A stretch of DNA of 64,000 nt from Cyprinodon diabolis (GCA_030533445.1 CM060075.1:36228196-36292195); one strand, 5' to 3'. Shown: positions 1-15,000, counted from the first letter of the stretch. Notes: a model not told the origin generated them from the sequence alone. Program-made: numbers and translations.

Positions 1-3000
1 TTGCAGGAAGGAGGAAACAACTTTAAAGTAAACATCAATGTCGTCTCCCTTGGGGTTGGAAGGCTGGTCGACATCAGTCAAGGTTAAAACATACAGACAC
101 ACAGAAACTAAATTTCAGACAGTTCTGCTTAAATTATCCTGTTTCTGTCCTGCAGATGCAGGTCTGGAGACCTTCCAGAGCCCAGTGATTTGTGGGAAAT
201 GTAGTGCTGCTCTGTCATGCCTCAGCTCAGTTTGGAAGAGGGTAAACATTTCATGCTTACAGCCTAGTTTTGTATTTGCTTTCCCATATTTTTTTCTGTT
301 AAAAGTTTACATCTCTGTCGAGTTGAGCGAAATAAAAACAATTTCGAATTTTGGAAACAACATTTTTTAATAGCTTTTCTCTTCGATAGCTGTGGGTGTG
401 CGAGTTCTGTGGATTTGAGAACGGTGTCGACGAAAGCTTGGCCCAAGTGTGCATCGGGCAGCGTGCAGGTGTGCGCAGTGACGACCTTTACCTGCCAGGG
501 AAGAGCGAAGACGACTACCAGAACCTGGAGGATACAATGGTTGTTTTCTGTGTGGACATTTCTGGCAGCATGACTGTCACAACAGAGGTGTGTGTAAAAG
601 GGAAACTGAAATAGCAGTCCAATCTTTCTACTGTTTTTTTTGCATTCGAATGACACCCAACCCTCTAAAACAGCATGATGTTTATTTAACTGCATTTGGA
701 GATCACAATAAACATTTTAAAAAGCCTTTAACTTCTGGATCAACTTAAAAGCAAACGCCAAAAAGATCTGACTGTTCAGCATTTACTATAAAACAATGGA
801 AATAAGATCTCTGTAGGAGTTTTTGTGAACAGCAACCACATTCTGCTACTGATAAAATCAAGTGTTACAGCTTCATATCTGCTGATAAACGGCGGTACGT
901 GACGCTGAGGAGAAGCTGTCAAAGCACTGCTGTCTGTGCCACAACAGAGATTCAGCTTCAACGACAGATATAATCTCTAAGCTTTCTGTTTCACAGGCGT
1001 CTTCTGTTTCAAAAAGAACGCCCCTTTGGTGTTTTCACTTAAATCTTCTGAATTCCTCCTGCTTCTCTAACTGTAGATGTACTTTGCAGAGAATCAATAA
1101 CTTATCATCTGAAAAGGAGTGTGCATACCTGGCTGAACAATATTTCTGTGTGATATTAATATGCAAGACAGCGGGCACATTCTAACCTTTTCAGGGTGTT
1201 TAAAAAAAAACTTTTTAGGTTAGAAGAGAAAGAGAGCTGCAGAAACACCCACATATGTTTGACCTTATCAAACCACCATATTTATTTTTGCAATGATTGC
1301 TCTTTAGGTGACAACAGAAAGTGGTTCTACAGTGCACATATCCAGATTAGAGGTGAAGTGTCAATTTTTTTGTTGCGTGAATTAAACTTCTATTTTTGGT
1401 GGATTAGTTGTGTTTTAACTCATTTGTTGTCGTCCAACAGGGAATCCAGGATGCTCTCCAGAGAACGCTTGCATTTATGCTTCAGCAGTCGCCTCACAGG
1501 AGGGTGGCCCTCGTCACCTTTAATGATGAGGTACTGATGGGTTAATGCTGGGACTGTGCTTCCATCTGTCCATCACTGTCTGCTGCTAACGCCATTATCC
1601 TTCCCCTCCATCCAAATTACTAAAGTTCTAAACATATCTTTGAGGTCATTATCATTGGGGGAGTGGCCTAGTAGTTAGGGCATAGAGCTAGAAATCCTGA
1701 GGTTCTGAGTTCCGCCCACTCTGGCTCTCTTAGCTCTCCCCGGGTGACCCACGATGGCAGCCCACTGCTCTCCAAGGGGATGGATTAAATGCAGAGGTAC
1801 ATTTCTCCAAAGTCAGATCAATAAAGTTCAATTATAGTATGTGCAGAGAGGATAAACCAGGAAGCAGAGAGCTTTGGTTCCCTCTGAAATGGTTAATTTC
1901 TAGATTACCTGCACTTATATAGCATCTTATCAATTCAGAGGACTCCAAAGCGCTTCACACTACATTCAGTCATTCAGTCATTCATTTTCCGTCATGCTTA
2001 TCAAGGGGTGCTGGTGCCTATCTCCAGCTGTCAATGGGTGAGAAGCGGGGTACACCCTGGACAGCTCACCAGTCTATTGCAGGGTAACACAGACATAAAC
2101 AGGACAAACAACCTTTCATACACACACTCACACATCTGAGGAGAATTTATAGAAGCCAGTCATGTTTTTGGACTGTGGGAGGAAGTAGGAGTACCCGGAG
2201 AGAACCCATGCTTGCTCAGGGAGAACATGCAAAATCCATGCAGAAAGGAATTGAACCCGGAATCTTCTTGCTGCAAGGCAGCGGTGCTACCCACTGCGTC
2301 ATCGAGCAGCCTGCTCAGTTACTCAATAATTCACCTATTCAAATTCACACACTGCATTGTAGCCACAGCTGCCCTGGGGCTCACTGACTGAAGCAAGGCT
2401 CCTATACACAGTTGACACGGGGCCCTCTGACACTTAGAAATGGTCAAATTCATAAGGAGTCTTATGCCAAATAGGATGTGCATCAGTGGGAAGTTTATAA
2501 TACTTTAGCATTTTGATCTACTGTAGTTATAAAAAAAATCAATACTTTTTCTGGATTGGGGTATTTTTTTAGGTGCAGGATTCAAGGAAGTCAGAGTACT
2601 TCCATCCATCCATCCATCCATCCATCCATTTTCTTACACGCTTATCCCAAGTGGGGTCGCGAGGTGGCTGGTGTCTATCTCCAGCTGTCAATGGGCGAGA
2701 GGCGGGGTACACCCTGGACAGGTCGCCAGTCCATCACAGAGCAACAAAGAGACACAAAGGACAAACAACCATTTACACACACACTCACACCTAAGGGGAC
2801 TTTAGAGAAGCCAATTAACCTAATAATCATGTTTTTGAACTGTGGGAGGAAGCCGGAGTACCCGCAGAGAACCCAGCATGCTCAGGGAGAACATGCAAAC
2901 TCCATGCAGAAAGACCCTGGGCCGGGAATCGAATCCAGAACCTTCTTGCTGCAAGGCAGCAGTGAAGTCAGAGTACTTTATTTATGAAATTATGTATATA

Positions 3001-6000
3001 TGTAATAAAACACAGAATACCATTTCCAAAAAATTGTATACCTGTATGCAAGGCCTATAATACACCTTATAAACAGGTAACCAAAGGGTATATTTATTTA
3101 GATTTTCTAAATTTGTATTATTTCTATAAACATACAATTCAGTTTCAGTTAGAGTTTTTCTCTCTTTCATTCACACTGTGGTCGTGAGGGATCCTGGTGC
3201 CTATCTCCAGCTGTCAATGGGCGGGTGGGGTACACTCTGGACAGGTCGCCAGTCCATCGCAGGGCAACACAGAAACAAACAGGACAAAGAACCATTCATG
3301 CACACACTCACACCTAAGGAGAATTTAGAAAAGCCAATTAAACTAACAGTCATGCAAGAAGCCGGAGTACCCGGAGAGAACCCATGCATGCACAGGGAGA
3401 ACATGCAAACTCCATGCAGACCAGGAATTGAACTCGGAACGTATACTTGCTGAAAAATGCAGCGCTACCCACTGTTTCACTGTGCAGCCCTGTATTTATT
3501 TTAGTTAAGGAAAATACATTTTCACTTTCAGTTTTTTATTTTATTTTATTTTTTTATGTAAATATAATAACCCATGTCAGTGGTCCCTATGCTAATGGAA
3601 AGTAACATAAATGCTTCTTTTAAGCAACCATACCCTGTTGTGGGTAGACAACAATCACCCAAGAATCAATCACTAAGTAAATAATCATTGTGTTATGGGA
3701 TGACTCTGAACCAAAACTGGCCTTTAATACTTCAATCATCAAAGGGCAGAGATCAGTGCTGACCTCATGAGACATAAGGGAGCAGGAGCTTATTGCTGTG
3801 ATTATATGATCAGTCTTTGGTTCAGCACCTTTTTTAGCCAAATAGACTGAAGCAGTGTTGAAAAAATTTTTTTCCGTTATTAAAAATGAAAATTTCCAAG
3901 TATTTTCCATTAACAAACAGAAGAACAGTGAATTTCACTCAACCAGCAATTTATTAATTTTCGCAAGGATTAGAACAGGTGTGCAGCTGTTCTACTGAGG
4001 TGTATTTTATTATGCGCTTCCACTCCTACCAATATCTGTCGCTTTATAGGTTTTAATTGTTTATTGTTTCACTGTCAGGTATTCTCCTGTTTGTTCACAA
4101 TTTTTAGATTTCTATTGCAAAGATTTAGTTTAGGAAATGGGTCCACATTACCATTTAATAAATATTATATCCTGCACATATTTTTCACAGTCGATTAACA
4201 CCACTCTCTGTTTATTAAGTGTATTTATTTCCAAAGAATATCTGGTGACACATTTAGCAAATAAGCTGACAATCTGCAGAATTAATGGTGGTAAAAAAAC
4301 ATTTGAATCAGAGGCGTTGAAAGAAAAAAAATGCTTTTATTTGGTTACGTTTTGTGGATCCTGTCCTTCAGGTTGTCATATATGGAGATGGAACTCGCAC
4401 TCCGCTCACCATGAGGGACTGGGCTTTAGTTGACTATGAACACATCTGGAAACAGGCTCTGGGTTACAGAGTCCCTCACTGCATCGCTGAGACGTACCAA
4501 CATCTTACCAACAGAGTCAAAGAGTAAGAAATCAGAAAGAAAAGTGAAGAAATTAATTTAAATACAGTTTATTCAGGTTTAATAAAAGTGCTACAGACTC
4601 TTAGTACTAAATGTTCCACATAAAAATGTTTTTAAAAAACTGTGTTCTGTGTCTTCTAGGCTTGGAGAGCATGGAGCTACGGCTCTTGGCCCGGCAGCAT
4701 TGGCTTCTGTAGCTTTGGCATCTAAATACCCGGGCTCCAAGGTGAATGAGGACTAAATCAAACAACCATCCATATTTCCTGAAACGGAGCTTATTGATGC
4801 ATTTCTACATCTTATCAACACATACAGTAAAAGAAAAAATCTGCTGCTTAGGGGCCCCAGGCCAACAGGGATCAGTCTAGGAACTCTTGATCTTCTAAGA
4901 TTCTTAACATACGTTATATTTACTTTAATGTTTATTTTTAGTCAGGTTCTAGATCTCAGTTCATTACTTCAGCTCCATCATGGTAGAAAAAGGGATAGCG
5001 AGGCAAGCAAAAAGGGTTAGCCTAACCCTAACCCTATCTTATTTCAGTCTAATCTCCAGAATATTTCATGTAGCTTTAACAGAAATGTCAAAATTCTGTC
5101 CATGAGGGTGCATGTCCTTAATTTCTTTACTATATTCCTAGTCTAGCTAATTGAAATCAAACAGCATACCCTTCAGTCAGGATTCAGGTTTCTACAGAAC
5201 CCTACTTCATTTGTTAAAGGTGCATTGCAGCAGAATTATATCTAAAAAATGACTTTTTTAAAAATGAATCGCATGACAATAAACCAATTTAAATTAAAAC
5301 AAAGTGTTGTCATGACTGATACTACATCAGCTGATTAATATCTCTGTGGGAAAAACAACTAATCTCAATTTTATCTGTCACTGAGAACTGTGTGGGTTCC
5401 AGCTTTGTTGTCTAGCTCCCTATAGTGGTACACAAGCTACCACTTGATGAGCAACAGTTACAGTAAGGCCTAGTTATTTTGAAGCCTTTACATATGTGAA
5501 AACTGTCAGCAGCAGCTTTCTGAGACTTCATTAAAATGTGTGTTGCAGGTCATTTTGTGCACTGATGGCAGAGCCAACATTGGACTTGGTGACATGGAGC
5601 AAGGCAATTCTACAGACTCTAAATATTTCTATAGGGAGCTTGCTCTCCAGGCAGTAGAGAAAGGGTAAGGAAACACACACACACACACCCTTACATTAAC
5701 CATGAGTTATTACATGTAAATATTTAGTTGAATTCCTAGTGATCAAAAAACATTGTCTTCCTTTTTCAGAGTCATAATCTCAGTGATGTCCTTCAAAGGG
5801 ACAGATTGCTGCCTGGCAGACATTGGGAGACTGGCTGACTTAACTGGAGGAAGGGTGAGTAACAATATTACCCATGGGCGTAGGTTTGCATAGGGACCAT
5901 AGGGACATGTCCCTACCATTTTGGACCGACCTACTTGTCCCTACCAAAAATTAGATGTGAATAACGTTTATAATTTACAATACAACGTTGTTGCAGCAGT

Positions 6001-9000
6001 AGAGGAGTTCTAGATTGAGAATATTGACCGACAAAAACATGTTTTATCTAAAATATAAAATGTTAATCAAAATTGTTACATTTTTGGTATAATTCGTGCT
6101 CTAAGTGAGTCGATTACTAAGTTTTTTGGCATTATTTCAATAATTGATTAATCCAAAGAATTGTTTCAGCCCTAAATAAAATACATGAAATGGGTTAAAC
6201 AGAGTAACTACAGCCTAGATATACAACTTGTAGAGTGAAGTTAATATATTAAATGCTCAGTGTCATTTCCTCTTCTAGTTCCAGTGCACATGTAAAATGC
6301 AATACATTTATTTGGCGTCCCTTGAATTTATTATTTCGCTTTGTTTCATGATACAAAGAACATTTAAAAGATAAAAGTGGGTCTTACCTCCATTTACCTT
6401 TGCACAATTCTGTATCTTCAAAATAAAAGAAAGTATAAATCCACATATAACAGACATATTTAGACATATATAACAAACAGATTTACCTATTGTCTTAGTC
6501 GGTGGTAATTTCAAATGCAAACATTTTCAAAGTAGAAAAAAGTCCTATTTCCTCATTCATCAGAGCCAGTTAAGCTTCAGTCATTGATAAACAGCATCTA
6601 GTGTGTGTAGTGCTTATAAAATTTGCATAGATGTTGCAAAAAATTCTTCTTTTCTCTTTAAACGAAATACACCCTGATTTTCACGTAAAGCATAATAAAA
6701 CGAGCATGCACATTTTTGCATAGGACCAATGACATCAGACCAACAGTGTCTATCCAAAGGTTTAAATCAAACCTACGCCCTTGATATTACCAGATGTAAA
6801 TTGTTATAATAACATAAATGCACACATAAATTCTGAAAAAAAAAAAATGTAGAGAAAAACAAAATACTTGTGTATCACGTTTAGGGATTTCTGCACTATA
6901 TTTAGATCTAATTGAACTTGGTCACAAACAGTAGTTAGATAGCTCATTTAAGGAACTTAATTTAAGTGAAAAAAATATCTTATTTGCTGCTTTTTTTAGA
7001 TTATCTTAATTGGCAATAATCTGTTTCAGTAATACTGAGACACATTAATATCAGTAAAATATAAATATGCTGGGAAAGACGAAGATATCCTTATCTTTGT
7101 TGTTATCCAAGAACAATAAGAAAGTAAGTGAATTAGACATCTTTGGCCTATATTTAGCACAAATACTTAATGTGTAATTTTAAAGATGCGGCCCCAAAAC
7201 AAGTCTTAAAATGTGTTCAATTTGTGTGATATTTTTTTTAAATGTATAAAGTTTTAAAATAGCTAGACTCTTATTTTGAAAAACATTGTAACTCTTTTTT
7301 TTGAAAGATTGTCTTAGTTTGAAAGTTGGCTAAAAGTCTTAGACTTTTAGCTACTGCAAAGACATTGGTTGTTCATTCTGAAATCAAACAGCATCTATAG
7401 GAGCAATTGTCACAGTTATAGGAGTTAAAAATGCTAAGTAACTGGTTGTGGTAGATATTACTGCCTTTCAAGGCAGAATGAGTCTGCAGTTTCATTCTTT
7501 TTATGCATAAAACAAAATTCAATTTCAGTTTATGATCAAATCGTTACACAAAAAGTCCTGACTTTTAAGACAAAGTTTAATTATATTTTTATTGTTAAGA
7601 TATGTTACAACACAGAGCTCCAAAGGGGCTTTGTTTTATCAGTCCTGTAAGAGCCATATGATCAAAATAAGAAATTACTAATGTGACAGCAGCATACGGC
7701 TTTGACACCTGGGTGGTGGGTGTGTCTAAGGTGGGCGTGAGTGTCACAAAGGTATGAATGGGAGTCATTCTGGCGCGCTGAATTTATGAATGAGGAAGCG
7801 GGTGCGCCGGTGGTGGTCGTAATTTATGTTGATTGTGCTATATTGTCGCTCTATTTTTGGGATCATAGAATGGTTTAGCCTGGTCAGTATGTGTCAGTAA
7901 ATGTAAAGTCTGGATTATGACGGCCAAATGGAATAAATTGATGATTGCAATTACAAGAAGCGGCTTGGAGTGTTTTGAAGCGCGCGTCTGAAAGATGATG
8001 AAATCACCGCGTTAACCCAGTGCGGCCCTCTACAACACCGCTGGTCAGCCGCGCATCTAAGTCCTATTTCCAATGCTATAAAGATTATTAATAACTAGTT
8101 GTCTAATATGACTGAATAGAAAATCCACTTATAAAACCTTTATTTTTTGTTCTCCACAGGTTAACATTGTTAGCATTGGCACCATGGCAACAGAGATCCA
8201 GTCCATCTCTGAAGACAATGTCTTGGCAACAAGCGCCACGGCAACCCTGCTTGCTCCTGATGGAGTGTGAGTTAAGACTGAAAATCTAAATTATTATAAA
8301 TATTATGATGACTGACCTGACTCAAAGTGAGGAAAAGGAGATGATATGAAGAATTACATTAAATATATAGTGCTTTTCTAAGTATCCATAATCATAAACT
8401 TTTTTATTTTTTTATACAAAACCATTACAGAAGTTTCTGCTATTTGTTTATTGTTGAATTCACTGTAACCATTTCCTTGGGATGCACTGACTGTTGCAAG
8501 TTTTTGTTATAAATGCCAGGTTTAACTATTGCAATAGAGTTATTCTGTTTTCTGGGAGAACATACGTTCAGCTTGCGTGACTGGCTGGGGTTCATGTAAG
8601 CCAAGTTACATGAACCCCAGCAAGCAGGTATTTAAAAGGTAGGTGTTACCAAGAACCATTACCTGGTGGAAAACACTGAAAACAAAGTCAAGTTTAGCTT
8701 TGGTCTCTTTTAATTAAAGCTAATTTCTCCTTTACCTGTCAGCTGTGTTCCTTGAGATGGTGCTTGTTCACGACCTTGGCAAGATGGATGGATGGATGGA
8801 TGGATGGATGGATGGATGATGGATGGATGAATGGGTGGACAGACAGATGGGTGGATGATGGATGGATGGATGGATGGATGGATGGATGGATGGATGGATC
8901 GATCGATCGATGGACGGACGGACGGACCGATGGATGGATGGATGGATGGGTAGATGTATGTATGGATATGGACGGGTGGACGCACAGGGTGGATGGATGG

Positions 9001-12000
9001 ATGGATGAATAGATGGATGGATGGACGGACGGACGGGTGGATGGATAGATAGATAAATGGATGGAAGGACAGACAGACTGATGGATGGATGGATGGACGG
9101 ACGGACGGATGGATGGATGGACCGGTGTATGGATAGATAGATAAATGGATGGATGGATGGATGGATGGATGGACGGACGGGTGGATGGATGGATAGATAG
9201 ATAAATGGATGGATGGATGGACAGACTGATGGACAGACTGATGGACAGACTGATGGATGGACAGATGGACGGACGGAAGGACGGACGGACGGACGGATGG
9301 ACGGACGAACGACGGATGGATAAAACTCATCATGCAAAAACCAACAAACCAAAAAGAATATACATTTGAATGTTTTTTATGAGCACAACTAAAGTATCTC
9401 TTGTCTCTGTGTGTAGATACTTCCCATTTGAGGATGAGGACAATCACAAACTGGTGAGAGAGATTGGAAACGTAACAAAGGGACTGGAAATCACCTTTGA
9501 GTTTGCTGTGAAACCAGATTATATGGAATGTGAGTTTGCATCACACTGCAGAGGAAATTATCTGCGGCTGTCACCTAGGTGGTTCAATTACTGCCTATCC
9601 ACCTAGCTTTTCAATTACATTTTAGGACAAACAAAGAGAAAATAGCTCTAAGTTGTATTTTGCTAAGACATGTTGTTTGGTTACAAGTTTGCCTTGAGAG
9701 GAACACACTTCCATTCCAGCTGCATCTCAGCTTTAAGTCTAGAGACCAACAAAAAGTCACTCGCATCATTACTGAACAGCGACCAGTAACCACCAGCAGG
9801 TAAAAAAATGTCTTATTTCTAGAGTTACAAAGTACCACATGTAACAGATCTGTTTTTAGATTTTCTTATACTGACTCCCCTTGTTGGTTTTGTTTAAAGT
9901 CAGATTCTTCTGGGAAGGCTCAACGTGGCAGTGCTAGCTGTTCACTGGGCTCAGCTCTGTGCAAGCTTAACCATGGACGGCCGAGTGAAAGAAGCACAGA
10001 GGCATCTTGCAGCTCAGCAAGACCTGCTGAGGCACATCAGGTACAAAAAACACTGGCAGGCTATGAGTCATGGATGGATGGATGGATGGATGGATGGATG
10101 GATGGATGGATGGATGGATGGATGGACGGACATCACACTCTCTGTCTGTAAATCTATATATATAGATAGAGAGAATGGAGGGAAACAGACATCCATCAAG
10201 TCACTGAGGGAAAACCCAGCAGATTCTGAATAACCCACATCCCTCCATAATCACCACATGTTTTTTCGCTGTGCAGGACATGCTTGAAAAAGGGTGACCT
10301 TGAAGAAGCATCCTGATCAAATTCTCAAACCAACTCAAAATGACCCTTTTCGATGTGGAGGAACAGAGGCTCGATACAAATACAGCTAAACTTTAGCCCC
10401 CTCGCTCCTTTTCCTTCACCTTTTGTGATGTTAGACAGAAAGAACACTATAGCTGATAAGAAGGGAAATTAAGACTGTTGTGCTGAGTCTGGACTGCCCT
10501 CGGCCTTCCAGATGTCATTATGAGATGAAAACACACATGGATGATGCTTGTCCAATTGGGAGTACAGCCCTCCAGAAAATAACTACAAAAAACGAAAAAA
10601 AAGTTACAAAAACTTGGAAGATGTTTGAAGCCCTCCATTATAAAACATTTAAAATTTCCCCACTTTCCTTGAAGGGCCCGTGGCTGGTCCCCTACAATTC
10701 CTTTTTAAACATAAATATTTGTACTAAAATATTATTTCTGTCATGAATTGTGGACATTAAGGTCTAAAGAGAAGCATGATCTCCATTTATTAACTCTGTC
10801 AGGTGGGCTGTGCCTATTCATCCTGTCATGTAAAGGATTGTGGGAGTCCATATAACTCATATAGCCAGATAGGAACTATGGGAACTCCCAGCACTAAATA
10901 AAATATCGGCAGGAAGCATACAGGCTTATCTTTCTACTTCCCCTCTTACTGCCACCCCTGTTCAGATAGTACTTATCATGGCGACCACTGACACACTTCG
11001 ACCTTGGCTAAAATATCTTTCCGATTAACTACATTCTGATTGAGCCCATGACTCTACTTCTAGCTCACTCCTAAAAAAGTTGACATTATATTTAAATTGC
11101 AGCTCTGGGTTAATCCTCCACTAGGTTAACATGTCAATTCTACTTAGATGCTAAATGGATTATATTCCATTTGGTTTTTACTTTTCACTTGGCCAATACA
11201 TTTGGACAATAAGTTTATTTTTATTTATGGAAATGTAAAATAAATCCCAATAGGAGAACTATGTATCAGACAAATATGTGCCTCATTACACTCACTTAGG
11301 AGTATTTATCCTTAGCACAAGATCAGTGCTTTGTTATGTGGAGTCTAGTGAAGCAAAGTATGTTCAGACTTCTACATTTAAGAAATTAAACAGCTGCTAT
11401 ACAAATGACTGGCGATTGGGTGTCCTGTCCACAAAGAGGCAATCATTTAAATCATGAATGAGTAGGACAGTTAAAAGGCTCCCCACAGGTAGGCGCCATT
11501 TCAACAATCTCCCAACTGACTATAAACCTCAAGGCTAAGGTGAAACTTTCCTCTAACTTAACATCAATGGGACAGACACGTTGGTGGGCTTTAGAGTTGC
11601 TATTGTCTTTAAGAAGTTAATGAGTTTATTATCGATTTTACATCAGTTCAATTTGCTCCTTATTTAATCACCTCGTAATCGGTCCATACAAATCCATCTG
11701 TTCTCAGTGCTGCATTCATTATTGTTTTTTCCTGCTCTTTTTACTACATTTTCACATACATTTATGATTTAAAACCCTTTACTTCTGTGGCAGCAATACT
11801 TTCCCACTCACTGGCATGGCATAGAATTACAACACCCATTATGGCTATTCTGACTTATATGATCATACATTTATGGCCCAACTTTTGTGCAGGTAGATTT
11901 GTTGTAATCCACCTCTTGGGATGTGGGAGCAATACAATTTAAAAAAGTGTTTTTAGAACTTTTTTAACAATGTTGCTCGATAATCCAAACAAAGTTTAAA

Positions 12001-15000
12001 AGAGGAAGGGATCAGCGACTCAATTGTCTTTAATCACCCCCTTTAGAACCCGTTTTGTGTGATTGTTTTGACTACATCTAATATAAGTGTAAGGTGATTT
12101 ACAAGAGTTAGAAGAAGAGATCACATAGGATCACACTTTGTAACTTTTGGCCACTAGGGGCCCTAACCCTTTAACTTCCACATCTAGTGCCCCTAGTGGC
12201 CATAAGCGCTGCATCACTGTCATAAAAGTCAACAGTCAGCCGACCAGCCTGCTGTGCTAGGCATCTAGGTTCAGCTTGAGCGTGAGAAATGCTGCTGCTC
12301 TCTGGAGAGCCCCACCGGGGCGGCCGAGGCTGTGCCGCGTGGCACGGAGGATCAGGGGGGAGCTCCAGTGAACAGCCACTGGAACAGAAGGGGCTTCTTG
12401 GTTAGGTTTTGTTTGTAGGCTGCTAGCTTTCTAAACTAAAGTAAACATTAAAAAATGATAACAAAGATACACTATATTGCCAAAAGTATTTGCTCACCTG
12501 CCTTGACTCACATATGAGCTTAAGTGACATCCCGTTCCTAATCCATAGGGTTCAATATGACGTCGGTCCACCCTTTGCAGCTAGAACAGCTTCAACTCTT
12601 CTGGGAAGGCTGTCCACAAGGTTTAGGAGTGTGTTTATGGGAATTTTTGACCATTCTTCCAGAAGCGCATTTGTGAGGTCGCACACTGATGTTGGACGAG
12701 AAGGCCTGGCTCTCAGTCTCCGCTCTAATTCATCCCAAAGGTGTTCTATCGGGTTGAGGTCAGGACTCTGTGCAGGCCAGTCAAGTTCATCCACACCAGA
12801 CTCTGTCATCCATGTCTTTATGGACCTTGCTTTGTGCACTGGTGCACAGTCATGTTGGAAGAGGAAGGGGCCAGCTCCAAACTGTTCCCACAAAGTTGGG
12901 AGCATGGAATTGTCCAAAATGTCTTGGTATGCTGAAGCATTCAGAGTTCCTTTCACTGGAACTAAGGGGCCAAGCCCAGCTCCTGAAAAACAACCCCACA
13001 CCATAATCCCCCCTCCACCAAACTTTACACTTGGCACAATGCAGTCAGACAAGTACCGTTCTCCTGGCAACCGCCAAACCCAGACCCGTCCATCAGATTG
13101 CCAGATGGAGAAGCGCGATTAGTCACTCCAGAGAACGCGTCTCCACTGCTCTAGAGTCCAGTGGCGGCGTGCTTTACACCACCGCATCCGACGCTTTGCA
13201 TTGCACTTGGTTATGTATGGCTTGGATGCAGCTGCTCGACCATGGAAACCCATTCCATGAAGCTCTCTGCGCACTGTTCTTGAGCTAATCTGAAGGCCAC
13301 ATGAAGTTTGGAGGTCTGTAGTGATTGACTCTGCAGAAAGTTGGCGACCTCTTCGCACTATGCGCTTCAGCATCCGCTGACCCCGCTCCGTCAGTTTACG
13401 TGGCCTACCACTTCGTGGCTGAGTTGCTGTCGTTCCCAAACACTTCCATTTTCTTATAATACAGCTGACAGTTGACTGTGGAATATTTAGGAGCGAGGAA
13501 ATTTCACGACTGGATTTGTTGCACAGGTGGCATCCTATCACAGTTCCACGCTGGAATTCACTGAGCTCCTGAGAGCGACCCATTCTTTCACAAATGTTTG
13601 TAAAAACAGTCTGCATGCCTAGGTGCTTGAATTTATACACCTGTGGCCATGGAAGTGATTGGAACACCTGATTCCAATAATTTGGATGGGTGAGCAAATA
13701 CTTTTGGCAATATAGTGTATATGACTGTATACTAGGAGCAAAGTGTTAACTTAACTTTTTTATTTCCTGAAGTTGCTACAATATTATCATTCTAATAATA
13801 AAGTTTAGAAAAGTCAATTGGTTTTACATGCGGCTTCTTCTTGAAGCATTCTCTGACAAACAAACTCTTTTCCATGATCGACTTTTGTCTTTGCGCTCGA
13901 TCCCTTTCACTCTTTTAGCCTCCTCAGAAGGTTCAAACTATTTCCTCACCTCAGGGATGACCAGTAGTGAAGCAGGCGGAAAAATAGTAGAGCTAAAGCC
14001 TGAGCTCCATGACTATACTAGAGCCTGTGGCCGTAAAGCGATACGTTCTTTCAGGTCACATGACCTGGCCAACGACGGTGCGTCTTCTCCAAACTTACAT
14101 AGACGGTATTTCAAGAGGGAAGTCCTGCTCGTAGCATTGATAGTGTCAATGAATAACTTATATGAGTCAACTCTTTCTAGTTAGACAGTTCAACTGAAAC
14201 ATCATTAGTTCAACTTTCTTATTTCCTTTAGTCCAACTGTTTTTATTGTTGTTTTTGTTTCTGCATTTTTTTATTTCATTTATTTATTTTTTCCTACTTG
14301 TTTTGATTATGTTTGATTTTCCTATATTTTAATCATGTAAAGCACTTTGCATTGTCTTTATACTGAATTGTGCTATACAAATAAATTTGCCTTGCCTTGT
14401 CTTGCCTTAAGGTCAGAAAGTCTGCTGTGTGCCTCTAAAGTTCTGTAAAAAAAAAATCATTTTAATCTGGTGCAACATACAAAAACTGATTAAACACACA
14501 GAGTCATAGACTATCTAGATGCATGTTTTTGTTCTTCGTGGACGAAGGCTAAAGTTAGGCGGAAATATTGGTTAAAGTTAAATGTTTTTTTCTTATTTTC
14601 AGGTTTAAGAGTATTCTAGCGTAATTGACTGTGTTCTGTTTTATGTGTACTATAGTAAGTTGAGGCCCATTCAAAAGGAAGAGAGTATCTATGGCAACTG
14701 GATGGAAACCATGACAACAATTTGTGACAACATTAAAACAGAATCTCAGGTACCTGTGCATTAAAACTATCAAGATGTTTTGTTTGCTTACTTTTAATTG
14801 TGTATGTCAAATGTTACTATGAGTGCAATTTTATTTTTAAGCCACACTAAGAAAAATAAAGTTGAGCTTTGAGGTAAAAGCAATATATACAGTGCTAAAC
14901 CAAGAATGCTTAAATATGACTAATTAGTGAATTAAATATTGTGGAATTTAAGGATTACTGAAAAAGAATTGTCATATTTCTTATGCAGTAGATTGTGGGC

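Noticed and set aside
2556..2987. 143-residue open frame
   Set aside because: Lies inside a high-copy dispersed repeat. The same kind of frame appears by chance in the neighbouring copies.
8710..9447. Long open frames rich in HPSI/HPSV (minus strand) and DGWM (plus strand)
   Set aside because: They are translations of the GGAT tract in different frames, with no coding signature. The same holds for 53952-54695.
12490..13122. Plus-strand open frame of 210 residues
   Set aside because: It is the antisense of the Tc1 transposase, whose minus-strand frame carries the DDE motifs.
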